A DNA stretch of 64,000 nt, from contig PGXY01000003.1 in NCBI GenBank assembly GCA_002839375.1, forward strand, positions 219,863 to 283,862, given 5' to 3'. The notes beneath the pieces are model-generated. The model made no database searches. It was not told where the DNA came from and was given only the letters and a program-made list of their open reading frames with translations. The translations under genes were made by a program, and so were the position numbers. Of the stretch, positions 36,373 to 44,802 are shown piece by piece; the stretch's first letter is position 1, and every line of letters starts with the position of its first letter. Origin of the DNA: Spirochaetae bacterium HGW-Spirochaetae-1. GTDB lineage: Bacteria > Spirochaetota > UBA4802 > UBA5550.

Positions 36373-37905
36373 TCAGTTAAACAATTTCTGAATAATCGGC
36401 AGCATGGAAATGTCATTGACGATGACAAAAATTCCGATCAGAATGAGAATCAGGACACCCACGGTCTGGATGCGCTCCATGATTTTTTGATTAAGAGGTT
36501 TTCCCCGGATAGCCTCAATCGTGAAAAAGAGGAGGTGGCTGCCATCCACAGCCGGTATGGGCAGAAGATTCATTACCATGAGAACAATTGATATCTTCGC
36601 CATGAGAAGAATAAATGCGGCGATTCCCTTGTAATAGGCCACGTCTCCGGCAATCTTTGCTATGCGAATGGGCCCCGACAGGTTTTCCCGCACATTCATT
36701 TCTCCGGCAAAGAGCATACCGATGCCCTTCACGTTCATCACGATGAAGTCATAGGGTTCAACAAAGGCATGGGCGAGTCCATCGATTACGCCGAACTTTA
36801 CCTCGACCATTTCAGGAGCTATAGCGAGATACACACCGATGAATCCACGCTCCTCCAGGGAAATTTTTCCTGTAACTGATTTGCCCTTGTGCTCCAGTGT
36901 CACTGTTTTATCCTTGTTCTTCCGGATATATTCCATAAAATTTTCCCGGGAAAAAACCGTATCACCGTTGAGTTTCAGAGACATGTCCTTTACCACTTCA
37001 TCGAGGATGCGGCTGTCAAATATGGGATTGCCGTCGATGCTGACGTAGACGTTCGACCGGGGCGTGACTGTTACCTTTTTATTTTTCCCGCTTCTGAGTA
37101 TATCGAAGGTTATGCTCTGCCCCATCCGCACCTTTACATAGTCGGTAAACTCTTCAGGAGTCCTTATTTCTTTGCCGTCGACCTTCAGCACCTCGTCAAG
37201 CTGCTGCAAACCCGCCCGGGATGCCACATCATCGGGAGCCACGTCGGCGATCATCACCCTGTTCCCGAAGGGAATAATACCTATGGCGTACCTGCCCGTA
37301 TGGGGCGAAAGGGAAGGCACAACAGCATAGATGCTTTTTTTACCATCGCGCTCTACTTCGATTGAAAGTTCTTTCCCGTCGGAAAAGATCACCTGCGACT
37401 GGATATCATCGAAGCCGTTCATGCGTTTACCATTTATTGCGGTTATGCGGTCACCGTCCCGGATACCGGCCTTGTAGGCGGCAGAGAGAGTGACTTCTTC
37501 CCTGTACTCCTCAGGAATGTAAACCCTGTTCGTCTCCTTTGTATATCCCACCATATTCATGACGAAAAAAAGCAGGATACCGAAGAAAAGGTTGAACATG
37601 GGACCCATGGCAACGGTTACAATCCGCTTCCAGGGAGCCGCGCTGAGAAACTCATAATCCTTGCCGACCCTGGATTCCGACGGATCTTCCCCGTAAAACT
37701 GCACATACCCTCCAAAGGGTATGAGGGTAACCTGGTAGGTCGTATCATTGACCGTCTTCTTGTAAACGCCCCGGCCGTATCCCATGGAAAAGACCTTCGC
37801 TTTTATTCCCACCAGCTTCCCGCCCAGAAGATGTCCCAGCTCGTGAATAAATATGCAGAGCCCGAGAAGGACCACGGCGGATAGAATATATGTTACATAC
37901 ATCAT
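36373..37905 (-). CDS. rseP: Site-2 zinc metalloprotease RseP (M50B)
   Basis: The 510-residue inner-membrane protease has the zinc motif HELGH (residues 21-25) in the first membrane helix, two PDZ domains in the periplasmic part (about 130-215 and 220-300, with GIRDGDRITAINGKRM and AGLQQLDEVLKVDGKEI), and the C-terminal LPIPAVDGSHLLFF that provides the third zinc ligand (Asp of the DG motif). RseP cuts anti-sigma factors or signal peptides within the membrane. It is longer than the usual 430-460 residues because of extra sequence after the second PDZ (VYVSIDGNPIFDSRILDEVV...), possibly a third degenerate beta domain. It is the last gene of the rpsB-dxr operon. Confidence 0.92.
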   Translation of the reverse strand: MMYVTYILSAVVLLGLCIFIHELGHLLGGKLVGIKAKVFSMGYGRGVYKKTVNDTTYQVTLIPFGGYVQFYGEDPSESRVGKDYEFLSAAPWKRIVTVAMGPMFNLFFGILLFFVMNMVGYTKETNRVYIPEEYREEVTLSAAYKAGIRDGDRITAINGKRMNGFDDIQSQVIFSDGKELSIEVERDGKKSIYAVVPSLSPHTGRYAIGIIPFGNRVMIADVAPDDVASRAGLQQLDEVLKVDGKEIRTPEEFTDYVKVRMGQSITFDILRSGKNKKVTVTPRSNVYVSIDGNPIFDSRILDEVVKDMSLKLNGDTVFSRENFMEYIRKNKDKTVTLEHKGKSVTGKISLEERGFIGVYLAIAPEMVEVKFGVIDGLAHAFVEPYDFIVMNVKGIGMLFAGEMNVRENLSGPIRIAKIAGDVAYYKGIAAFILLMAKISIVLMVMNLLPIPAVDGSHLLFFTIEAIRGKPLNQKIMERIQTVGVLILILIGIFVIVNDISMLPIIQKLFN

Positions 37906-37930
37906 AGTAAGTCACCTCAATTCGTAATAT

Positions 37931-39100
37931 TTACTTCCTTTTGTTTTTCAGAAATCCGGCGGATATTTCCCTGGCAGTGCGGTCGGCATCGAGAATATCA
38001 CCGAGGGAGGGATTGTCCACGACGCCGTGCTGTTCCAGTGTTTTTTCGACAATTTTCGCTATATCGGTAAAACCGGTTTCTCTTTTCAGAAAAGCATCAA
38101 CGGCGATCTCGTTCGCCGCATTGAGCGCCGCCGGCGCCGTACCGCCCCTTTTACCCGCTTCATAACAGAGCTTCAGTGCCGGATATCTCGCATCATCACA
38201 AACGTGAAAGTTCAGAGAACCATACTTTGTGAGATCGAGTCTCCCGAAATTGTTACGTATTTTTTCGGGATAGGTGAGCGCATTGAGTATGGGCAGGGCC
38301 ATATCGGCTATCCCCAGGTGCGCAAAGACGGAACCATCCACAGTCTCCACCATGGAATGGACGATGCTTTCTTTGTGAATTATCACATCGATATGCTCAT
38401 AATCCACATTGAAAAGATGATGTGCTTCTATCACTTCAAGACCCTTATTCATGAGAGTCGCCGAATCTATGGTTATTTTGCTGCCCATATTCCACGTGGG
38501 ATGGTCCAGAGCCTGCTCCGGTGATACGTCCGCCAGGCTTTCCATAGGCGTGTTTCTCAGGCTGCCGCCCGACGCCGTGAGAATTATTCTGTCTATATCA
38601 CCGCGCCTTTTATCGTGCAGGAGTGAAAAAATAGCGCTGTGCTCGCTGTCTACGGGGATAAGTTCCACGCCGCGATCCTTCACCGCCGACATGAAAAGCG
38701 GGCCTGCCATGACCAGCGTCTCCTTGTTCGCCAGCGCTATCCGAGGCGACGCGTTCAATGCGGCAAAGGATGGCCGCAGGCCGGCTGCGCCCACGATTGC
38801 GGAAACAACAACATCAACGGACCTTCCTGCCAGCAGGGCCACACAGTCTTCACCCTCGATGAACTCCACGCCGGGATACCTGCCCTTAAGCCGCCTGAAA
38901 TGATCGCTCGACTGTACTTCGATAGAATCAACTGCAACAGCGGAGGGACGGAATTCATCAATCTGTTTCTCAAGCTCCGGCAGATTCCTGCAGCATGAAA
39001 GGCCATAGACCGTATAACTGTCGCCCAACATTCTTAGAACGCGAAGCGACGAAAGCCCGATGGACCCCGTAGAACCCAGTATGGTAATTGTTTTTGACAT
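37931..39100 (-). CDS. dxr: 1-deoxy-D-xylulose 5-phosphate reductoisomerase
   Basis: The 389-residue enzyme has the NADPH motif GSTGSIGLSSLRVL (residues 8-21), ANKETLVMAG, PVDSEHSAIFSLL and the substrate loop TASGGSLRNTP, followed by HPTWNMGSKITIDSATLMNKGLE with the metal ligands. It commits carbon to MEP-pathway isoprenoids. The next upstream enzyme genes uppS and cdsA use or accompany isoprenoid and phospholipid precursors, so the operon is metabolically coherent. The gap to rseP is 25 bp and to cdsA 20 bp. Confidence 0.95.
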   Translation of the reverse strand: MSKTITILGSTGSIGLSSLRVLRMLGDSYTVYGLSCCRNLPELEKQIDEFRPSAVAVDSIEVQSSDHFRRLKGRYPGVEFIEGEDCVALLAGRSVDVVVSAIVGAAGLRPSFAALNASPRIALANKETLVMAGPLFMSAVKDRGVELIPVDSEHSAIFSLLHDKRRGDIDRIILTASGGSLRNTPMESLADVSPEQALDHPTWNMGSKITIDSATLMNKGLEVIEAHHLFNVDYEHIDVIIHKESIVHSMVETVDGSVFAHLGIADMALPILNALTYPEKIRNNFGRLDLTKYGSLNFHVCDDARYPALKLCYEAGKRGGTAPAALNAANEIAVDAFLKRETGFTDIAKIVEKTLEQHGVVDNPSLGDILDADRTAREISAGFLKNKRK

Positions 39101-39120
39101 ATCGGAACCGGTACTGATTT

Positions 39121-40005
39121 CTACGGAATACCCTTCACAATGAGATAATAATAAAACAGGGGCGTAGTGACGATGAGGGCGTCAAAGACATCCCACATGC
39201 CGCCGTGACCCGGGATTATTGATCCCGAATCTTTTATAATTCCGTCTCTTTTAACGGCTGACTCGATGAGATCGCCGATACTGCCGAAAAAGCTCAGGCC
39301 CATACCGATGAGTGCGGCCTCCACCATGGTGAAAAGATTCCTGCCAAAAAAAGAAGCAAAGACCTGGTTAATAATCATCATGCCGAGCATGCTGAAAAGC
39401 AGACCGGAAAAATATCCTTCCCATGATTTGTTCGGCGAGGCAGGAAATTTCGTCTTGTGTTTTCCGAATAACACACCACCAAAATAAGCGCCGGTATCAT
39501 TGAGCATGACCGTGGCATTCAAAATTAAGATATAATACAATCCGTCTTTCAGAGCCTTCATCAGGATAATGTGTGAAAAGGATAATACAATAAAGATGAC
39601 ACCGAAGACCGTGACGGACAGTGAATAGATGCCTCCCTTCAGGGGCCTCTGGAAGAGCTGCAGAAATGCCAGCACTGCCAGGAAGAGTACAATAACAGCA
39701 AACATGAGACGGGCATCAAAGGCGCCCACCATGCTGTTATATCCGTAAACCTTCCCGAAGGCAAAAAGGTACATGATGATATTGACCAGGAAGGCCATGA
39801 CCATGCCTGCCGCGATAAAAGGTTTTCCCTCTTCCCTTTCGGATATCTGGTAAAACTCCAGAAGACAGATCATGGAGATCACGAGGGAGATCACCACCAG
39901 GGGAATATCCTGAAAACTGCTTGTAATAATGGCGAAAAAATACACCGGCAATGCCACAAGGGCGCTGGCGATACGTTTTATCGTTTCCTTTGTCCTGTCA
40001 TTCAT
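39121..40005 (-). CDS. cdsA: Phosphatidate cytidylyltransferase
   Basis: The 294-residue membrane enzyme has about eight hydrophobic segments and the C-terminal CdsA signature SAVKRDGIIKDSGSIIPGHGG (about residues 246-266). CdsA makes CDP-diacylglycerol from phosphatidate and CTP, the branch point of phospholipid synthesis. One position is unusual: the signature normally ends GGxxDRxD, but here it is GGMWDVFD, with Val in place of Arg. The ATG overlaps the uppS stop by 4 bp, so translation is coupled. Context makes the assignment firm despite the substitution. Confidence 0.92.
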   Translation of the reverse strand: MNDRTKETIKRIASALVALPVYFFAIITSSFQDIPLVVISLVISMICLLEFYQISEREEGKPFIAAGMVMAFLVNIIMYLFAFGKVYGYNSMVGAFDARLMFAVIVLFLAVLAFLQLFQRPLKGGIYSLSVTVFGVIFIVLSFSHIILMKALKDGLYYILILNATVMLNDTGAYFGGVLFGKHKTKFPASPNKSWEGYFSGLLFSMLGMMIINQVFASFFGRNLFTMVEAALIGMGLSFFGSIGDLIESAVKRDGIIKDSGSIIPGHGGMWDVFDALIVTTPLFYYYLIVKGIP

Positions 40006-40718
40006 AATCCGCCGTATCTCCTTTCTCTCTGTTGATAATCATAAATTGCTTTATACAGATGTTCCGGCATAAAATCCGGCCACAGTACATCAATAAAAGC
40101 GAGTTCCGCATAGGCGAGCTGCCACAATAAAAAATTACTGATCCGGCATTCCCCGCTGGTGCGTATGACCAGGTCGACCTCGGGCAGTCCCGCCGTATAA
40201 AGATATTTTTCCATTTTACCCTGGGTAAATTTTTCAGAATTCCCCCGCTCCGCAAGCCATTTATTCACCCCGTCGACAATTTCCTGCCGGCCGCCGTAAT
40301 TGATACAGAGATTGAGAACGGCCTTCCTGTTTTTCTTTGTTTCCTCGACGGCGTTGAGGATGGTTTTTCGAGTTTTTGGGGGGAGTTTGCCCGTAGTTCC
40401 TGAATGGCGGACCGATATGCCTTTCTGTTTGATGGTCTCCAGTTTCGTATCAAAAAAATAGTCCAGGAGTTTCCATAAAGCAAAGATCTCGGTGCTGGGC
40501 CTGAGCCAGTTCTCCGTGGAAAAGGCATATAAGGATACGGCCTTTACACCAAGGTCCAGGCAGACATCCATGAGGGGTTCGATGACCTCGGCCCCTTTTC
40601 TATGACCTTCAGCACGGGGCAGCGCCATTTTTTTGGCCCAGCGTCCATTCCCGTCCATGATGATGCCGATATGGGCCGGAATTCTCGATGGATCTAATAG
40701 GTCTTTGTATTTTTTCAT
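40002..40718 (-). CDS. uppS: Undecaprenyl diphosphate synthase
   Basis: The 238-residue cis-prenyltransferase shows HIGIIMDGNGRWAKK (about residues 17-31, with catalytic Asp and the diphosphate-binding GNGR), FSTENWLRP, and the C-terminal LVIRTSGECRISNFLLWQLAYAELAF. It makes the C55 carrier lipid used by peptidoglycan and by the sugar transferase at 9720-11177. In the usual RTSGExRLSNFLLWQ motif this protein has CRISNF, a normal variant. It overlaps cdsA by 4 bp. Confidence 0.95.
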   Translation of the reverse strand: MKKYKDLLDPSRIPAHIGIIMDGNGRWAKKMALPRAEGHRKGAEVIEPLMDVCLDLGVKAVSLYAFSTENWLRPSTEIFALWKLLDYFFDTKLETIKQKGISVRHSGTTGKLPPKTRKTILNAVEETKKNRKAVLNLCINYGGRQEIVDGVNKWLAERGNSEKFTQGKMEKYLYTAGLPEVDLVIRTSGECRISNFLLWQLAYAELAFIDVLWPDFMPEHLYKAIYDYQQRERRYGGL

Positions 40719-40743
40719 TTATTTTTGAGATTCAGGCAGCCCC

Positions 40744-41301
40744 TCAAAGGCTGAGAATTTCTTTTTCTTTATTATCAGTCAGTTTCTGAACATCTTCCAC
40801 GAATTTGTCCGTGAGCTTCTGGATCCTGGCCAAAGCGCCTTTCGAATCGTCTTCAGATATATCCTTATCCTTTTCAAGGGACTTGATCATATCATTCCCG
40901 TCCCTGCGGACATTGCGGATGGAGATACGGCATTCCTCGGCCTTATGTTTCGCCACCTTCACATATTCTTTTCTCCTCTCCTCGGTAAGATCGGGAATCT
41001 GAATACGGATGAGCCTTCCGTCATTATTTGGATTGACCGATAGATCGGATTTGAGAATCGCTTTCTCGATATTGCCCAGATTTCCGGCATCCCAGGGCTG
41101 AATGATAACCAGACGGGGTTCCGGTATTGAAATCGTCGCCACCTGGTTCAGTGGCATCTGTGTTCCATAGACATCGACGTTAATACCGTCAAACATGGCC
41201 GGATTCGCCCTTCCCGTCCGTATTGCCACAAAATCCTTCTGCAGGGCGGCAATGCTTTTTTTCATTCTGTCTTCTACGTCTAAAATTATATCTTCCACCA
41301 T
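40744..41301 (-). CDS. frr: Ribosome recycling factor
   Basis: The 185-residue protein matches RRF from end to end: MKKSIAALQKDFVAIRTGRANPAMFDGINVDVYGTQMPLNQVATISIPEPR near the start and the C-terminal DDSKGALARIQKLTDKFVEDVQKLTDNKEKEIL. RRF with EF-G splits post-termination ribosomes. Domain I is a three-helix bundle and domain II a small beta domain in the middle. The position between pyrH and uppS is the standard order. Confidence 0.96.
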   Translation of the reverse strand: MVEDIILDVEDRMKKSIAALQKDFVAIRTGRANPAMFDGINVDVYGTQMPLNQVATISIPEPRLVIIQPWDAGNLGNIEKAILKSDLSVNPNNDGRLIRIQIPDLTEERRKEYVKVAKHKAEECRISIRNVRRDGNDMIKSLEKDKDISEDDSKGALARIQKLTDKFVEDVQKLTDNKEKEILSL

Positions 41302-41317
41302 ACAAATGACTCCTTCA

Positions 41318-42040
41318 TCAGGATATTAACGTGCCGATTTTTTCTCCCATCACAACCTTTTTCAACGAACCTTTATCGAAAAGATTAAAGACGATAATCG
41401 GCAACTTATTATCCATACATAATGAAACAGACGTCAAGTCTAAAACCCTGAGCTGTTTCTGAATCACATCAATATATGAAATACTGTCTATTTTCCTGGC
41501 GGAAGGGTCCTTTTCAGGATCGCTCGTATAGACCCCATCCACCCGCGTCGCCTTGAGCATAACGTCGGCCCCGAGCTCTATGGCCCTGAGGCTCGAAGCC
41601 GTATCGGTGGTAAAGAAGGGATGCCCCGTGCCTCCGGCGGCTATTACCACGCGGCCCTTTTCCAGATGGCTGAGAGCCTTCCGTATGGAATAGTGCTCAG
41701 CCACCTCTTTCATTTCCAGGGCAGTCATGACCCGTGCCGGTACCTGCAGCTGCTCCAGGGCGTTCTGCATGGCCAGTGAATTCATCACCGTGGCCAGCAT
41801 CCCCATATAATCCCCCGTGGCCCTGTCTATTCCCAGCTTCTCGCCGAGAGAACCCCGGAAAATATTTCCGGCTCCGATAACCATGGCAACCTCGACGCCG
41901 GAGGCCGTTATATCACGGATTTCCCCGGCGACGTCCGCCAGAATTTTCGGGTTGATGCCGGTTTTTTCCTCACCGGCCAGGGCCTCCCCGCTCAGCTTCA
42001 GGAGTATCCTCTTATACCGGGATCCCGATTCAGATTTCAT
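41318..42040 (-). CDS. pyrH: UMP kinase
   Basis: The 240-residue amino-acid-kinase-fold enzyme has KRILLKLSGEAL (about residues 10-21), VIGAGNIFRG (55-64), DYMGMLATVMNSLAMQNALE and GGTGHPFFTTDTAS. It phosphorylates UMP to UDP, which also feeds all UDP-sugars used in the polysaccharide locus. It begins 3 bp after the tsf stop, and the gap to frr is 16 bp. Confidence 0.95.
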   Translation of the reverse strand: MKSESGSRYKRILLKLSGEALAGEEKTGINPKILADVAGEIRDITASGVEVAMVIGAGNIFRGSLGEKLGIDRATGDYMGMLATVMNSLAMQNALEQLQVPARVMTALEMKEVAEHYSIRKALSHLEKGRVVIAAGGTGHPFFTTDTASSLRAIELGADVMLKATRVDGVYTSDPEKDPSARKIDSISYIDVIQKQLRVLDLTSVSLCMDNKLPIIVFNLFDKGSLKKVVMGEKIGTLIS

Positions 42041-42043
42041 GGA

Positions 42044-42637
42044 TTACCCGATCTGAAAACGGGAAAAACGGCCTACTTCAATATTCTCACCGTAGGTAGC
42101 GATCTTTTCCTTGATGAGATCCTTGATGATGATCTTGTTATCCTTGATGTATTCCTGCTCGAGCAGACATACATCGGAATAGAATTTATTCAGCTTGCCT
42201 TCGACGATTTTTTCAATAACATTATCGGGTTTGCCGCTCTGCTTCAGCTGCTCGCGGTATATTTCCCTTTCCTTCTCAAGCATGTCGGCGGGAACTTCCT
42301 CTTTATTGATATAGAGGGGACACGCAGCCGCTATCTGCATGCACAGTTCCTTGGCAAGAATCTGGAAGTCTTCGTTTCGAGCAACGAAATCCGTAACGGT
42401 GCGCAGCTCGAGAAGAACCCCGATTTTCTGATTTGAGTGGATGTAGGAGGCGATAATTCCTTCCGTCGCTTCCCTTCCCATTTTTTTATCGGCGGCGGCA
42501 AGGCCTTTCTTGCGAAGAAGCTCGACGGACTTATCCATGTCACCGCCGGTCTCGATAAGCGCCTTCTTGCAATCCAGCATCCCTGCCTGTGTTTTTTCAC
42601 GTAATTCCTTAATCATATCACTGCTAACTTCAGCCAC
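42044..42637 (-). CDS. tsf: Elongation factor Ts, short form
   Basis: The 197-residue protein has the N-terminal UBA-like domain (MIKELREKTQAGMLDCKKALIETGGDMDKSVELLRKKGL) and the TDFVARNEDF contact motif for EF-Tu, then a single core subdomain ending VGRFSRFQIG. It recycles EF-Tu-GDP. E. coli EF-Ts has 283 residues; the short form lacks one core repeat and the dimerisation insert, as in Thermus and, to my knowledge, Leptospira. Both ends look natural, so this is not a truncation. Confidence 0.95.
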   Translation of the reverse strand: MAEVSSDMIKELREKTQAGMLDCKKALIETGGDMDKSVELLRKKGLAAADKKMGREATEGIIASYIHSNQKIGVLLELRTVTDFVARNEDFQILAKELCMQIAAACPLYINKEEVPADMLEKEREIYREQLKQSGKPDNVIEKIVEGKLNKFYSDVCLLEQEYIKDNKIIIKDLIKEKIATYGENIEVGRFSRFQIG

Positions 42638-42738
42638 GATATTTCTCCTTTTTTCATTTAGTCAAACAGCACGCGCAGCTTCCGGTCTTTTCAGAGAAAG
42701 ACGCGCGACTATTTTATGCGAAAGAAAAAGATCCTGTA

Positions 42739-43623
42739 TTACCAGGTCTTTTTCTTTTCGTCATACTCATCATATTCGCCGTAGTCACTGTCCTTGGCGT
42801 CCGCTTTTACTGCTCCTTTAGGCGCATCTTCTCCGGCTGTTTCTTCGGCGGGTTTGCTATCAGGTTCGGGGACGTCAAGTTCAGTCTCTTCACTTTCGAC
42901 GAGACCCTCTTCGTCTTCCACCTGCACGAGATCGGCCTGGCCGCCCGACTGTCCTTCCACAATGGCATTGACCATTACATCCAGAAACAGGGCGATTGCG
43001 CGAATAGCGTCATCGTTGCCGGGAATGGGGAAATCTACTTCATCGGGATTACAGTTTGTGTCCACAACAGCGAAAATGGGAATGCCCAGCTTATGCGCTT
43101 CATTTACCGCGATTGATTCCCTTTTCGGATCGATGATAAAAAGGGCATCGGGAAGTTTTTTCATGTCTTTGATGCCGGCAAGAATTTTGTTTTTCTTATC
43201 CAACTCACGCTGCAGATCCAGCCTTTCTTTTTTCGTTTCCGCTTCCCAAATATCGGTTGCCTGCATTTTTTCCAGCTCTTTCAGGCGCTCGATGGATTTG
43301 CTTACGGTTTTAAAGTTAGTCAGGAGCCCGCCCAGCCAGCGCTCGGCTACATAGAACATACCGCACTTCTGCGCATATTCCACGATGGCGCCCTGAGCCT
43401 GTTTTTTTGTACCTACAAAGAGAACCTTGCCGTTATTGGAGGCCAGATCCTTCATGGCCCCATGGGCTACTTTCACTCTCTGCATGGTCTTCTGAAGATC
43501 TATTATGTGAATTCCATTTCTGGCCGTGAAGATATACTGCGCCATTTTAGGATTCCATCGTCTGGTCTGATGGCCGAAATGCACGCCAGACTCAAGTAAC
43601 GCTTTCATTGATACTACTGCCAA
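42739..43623 (-). CDS. rpsB: Ribosomal protein S2 with long acidic tail
   Basis: The 294-residue protein has the S2 core (about residues 1-228): [50 protein letters not shown] and [22 protein letters not shown]-like sequence near 195-215. The TTG at 43623 is chosen because MAVVSMK is conserved in S2 and GGGGG lies about 9 nt before it. After the core comes an unusual acidic tail of some 65 residues (rich in Glu, Asp, Pro and Ser) ending [12 protein letters not shown]. It is the first gene of the eight-gene operon and is preceded by a hairpin-rich leader. Confidence 0.95.
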   Translation of the reverse strand: MAVVSMKALLESGVHFGHQTRRWNPKMAQYIFTARNGIHIIDLQKTMQRVKVAHGAMKDLASNNGKVLFVGTKKQAQGAIVEYAQKCGMFYVAERWLGGLLTNFKTVSKSIERLKELEKMQATDIWEAETKKERLDLQRELDKKNKILAGIKDMKKLPDALFIIDPKRESIAVNEAHKLGIPIFAVVDTNCNPDEVDFPIPGNDDAIRAIALFLDVMVNAIVEGQSGGQADLVQVEDEEGLVESEETELDVPEPDSKPAEETAGEDAPKGAVKADAKDSDYGEYDEYDEKKKTW

Positions 43624-43840
43624 TGATATTACCCCCTGATAATAATAAATTAATGCACCCGGTCCCCAAAGGGATTTTCCGCAGGTGCTGTATACTCGGG
43701 CGGAACATGCCGTTCCGCAGGAGATTCATTTAGATAAATTAATTAATTGCCGCTTCTCACGGAGAGTTGGCAATCGGACCCCTGTCCGATTTCTGGTACA
43801 CACCCTTATTCAGGGTGCAATTGATAGCCGCAGGCGCGGC
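43624..43840 (-). promoter_or_regulatory. Hairpin-rich leader of the rpsB operon
   Basis: The 217 bp between the DUF4321 gene and rpsB contain five stems: GCCGC/GCGGC (43827-43840), CACCCT/AGGGTG (43801-43817), ATCGGAC/GTCCGAT (43773-43790), ATTGCC/GGCAAT (43746-43774, sharing two bases with the previous) and GCGGAAC/GTTCCGC (43700-43718). The last lies about 80 nt before the start codon. It could be an S2-type autoregulatory leader or consecutive terminators plus promoter. No TTGACA/TATAAT pair is clear. Confidence 0.5.
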
Positions 43841-44077
43841 CTAAATCTTCCGAAAAATAAATATACCGGCCACAAGACCGATAATCGACGAAAGATTTAA
43901 TTTCAGGCTGAACGAAATTATTTCGAGATTGAATCCCACAGGCCCGGTCAGGCTCCGCGTAAGAACGGCCAGATCGGGAAAGGCTTTTACCAGTAATGAC
44001 CCCAGAGCCGATCCCAGAATGGCACCAATGAGTATAAAAGCGATAAAGTACCAAGTATTGGAACGGTCAAAAGTCAT
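43841..44077 (-). CDS. DUF4321 small membrane protein
   Basis: The 78-residue protein has two membrane helices (WYFIAFILIGAILGSALGSLL and LSSIIGLVAGIFIF) separated by a conserved-looking loop with FPDLAVLTRSLTGPVGFNLEIISFSLKLNL. This matches the DUF4321 family of short membrane proteins. The ATG at 44077 has GGAG 9 nt upstream. Function is unknown. It precedes the rpsB operon in the same direction, separated by the hairpin-rich leader. Confidence 0.75.
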   Translation of the reverse strand: MTFDRSNTWYFIAFILIGAILGSALGSLLVKAFPDLAVLTRSLTGPVGFNLEIISFSLKLNLSSIIGLVAGIFIFRKI

Positions 44078-44157
44078 TAATGAAAACTCCTGTTACAAAC
44101 ATACTTTTTCACGAGCGGCTTTTGTCAAGTTTTTTTCATGAATTACACATGAAGGTC

Positions 44158-44802
44158 CTATTTCAGAAAGTACTTCAACAGATCCTGGGCGGGCTGGGTC
44201 TCATCGGCTTTATTAAAAAAGCGGATTTCCACCACGGTCTGGTTGTGCGGATGGGTTTCAGGATAATCAATAGTGTTATTTCCATACCCCACCCATCCGT
44301 TTTTATCTCGCTGTACATAAAAATATGAATAAACAATGCTTTCCTGTCCGGAGTAGGTGAAGTAGAGACGATAAAACTGTGTAAGCGAACCGATCCGGTA
44401 TACATCTCCGCTCTTCAGGCTCAGGGTTGCCAGGGCAGGATAGAACGCATAGCTGCCTCCCTTTTCCTTACGGCCCTGCCAGCGCAGGATGCCAAGACCC
44501 GTAATCTCCTCCAGAGATATCCTCCTGGATCTGCCGTCATGGGTATCCTTTGCGCTTATGACCATGTCTTTCACCAGGAAACGCAGGGAGCCCCGGAGAA
44601 CATTTCCCGAGGCAAAGGTTATGGCCGCGGGAAGGGAAAGAGCATTCTTCACATTTTTCAATTCAGTTTTCTTCGACGACAATGCGGGATCGACGACCCC
44701 GGGCTCCACGGGTATTTTCACATCGGCGGTATGGGCCGCGGAAACGCCAAAGAGAAAGAGAAGGGAAAGAAATATCCTACTTGCCGAATTCATCCTGAAC
44801 AT
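44158..44802 (-). CDS. Hypothetical exported protein
   Basis: The protein has about 214 residues from the chosen ATG at 44802 (AGGA about 8 nt upstream), which overlaps the end of the 7TM phosphatase gene by 26 nt. It has a signal peptide (ASRIFLSLLFLFGVSAAHTA). The mature part is rich in beta strands: FASGNVLRGSLRFLVKDMVISAKDT, GRSRRISLEEITGLGILRW, LSLKSGDVYRIGSL. This recalls small barrel domains that read out or bind at the envelope. No family is recognised. Tight overlap suggests a functional link to the phosphatase upstream. Confidence 0.65.
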   Translation of the reverse strand: MFRMNSASRIFLSLLFLFGVSAAHTADVKIPVEPGVVDPALSSKKTELKNVKNALSLPAAITFASGNVLRGSLRFLVKDMVISAKDTHDGRSRRISLEEITGLGILRWQGRKEKGGSYAFYPALATLSLKSGDVYRIGSLTQFYRLYFTYSGQESIVYSYFYVQRDKNGWVGYGNNTIDYPETHPHNQTVVEIRFFNKADETQPAQDLLKYFLK

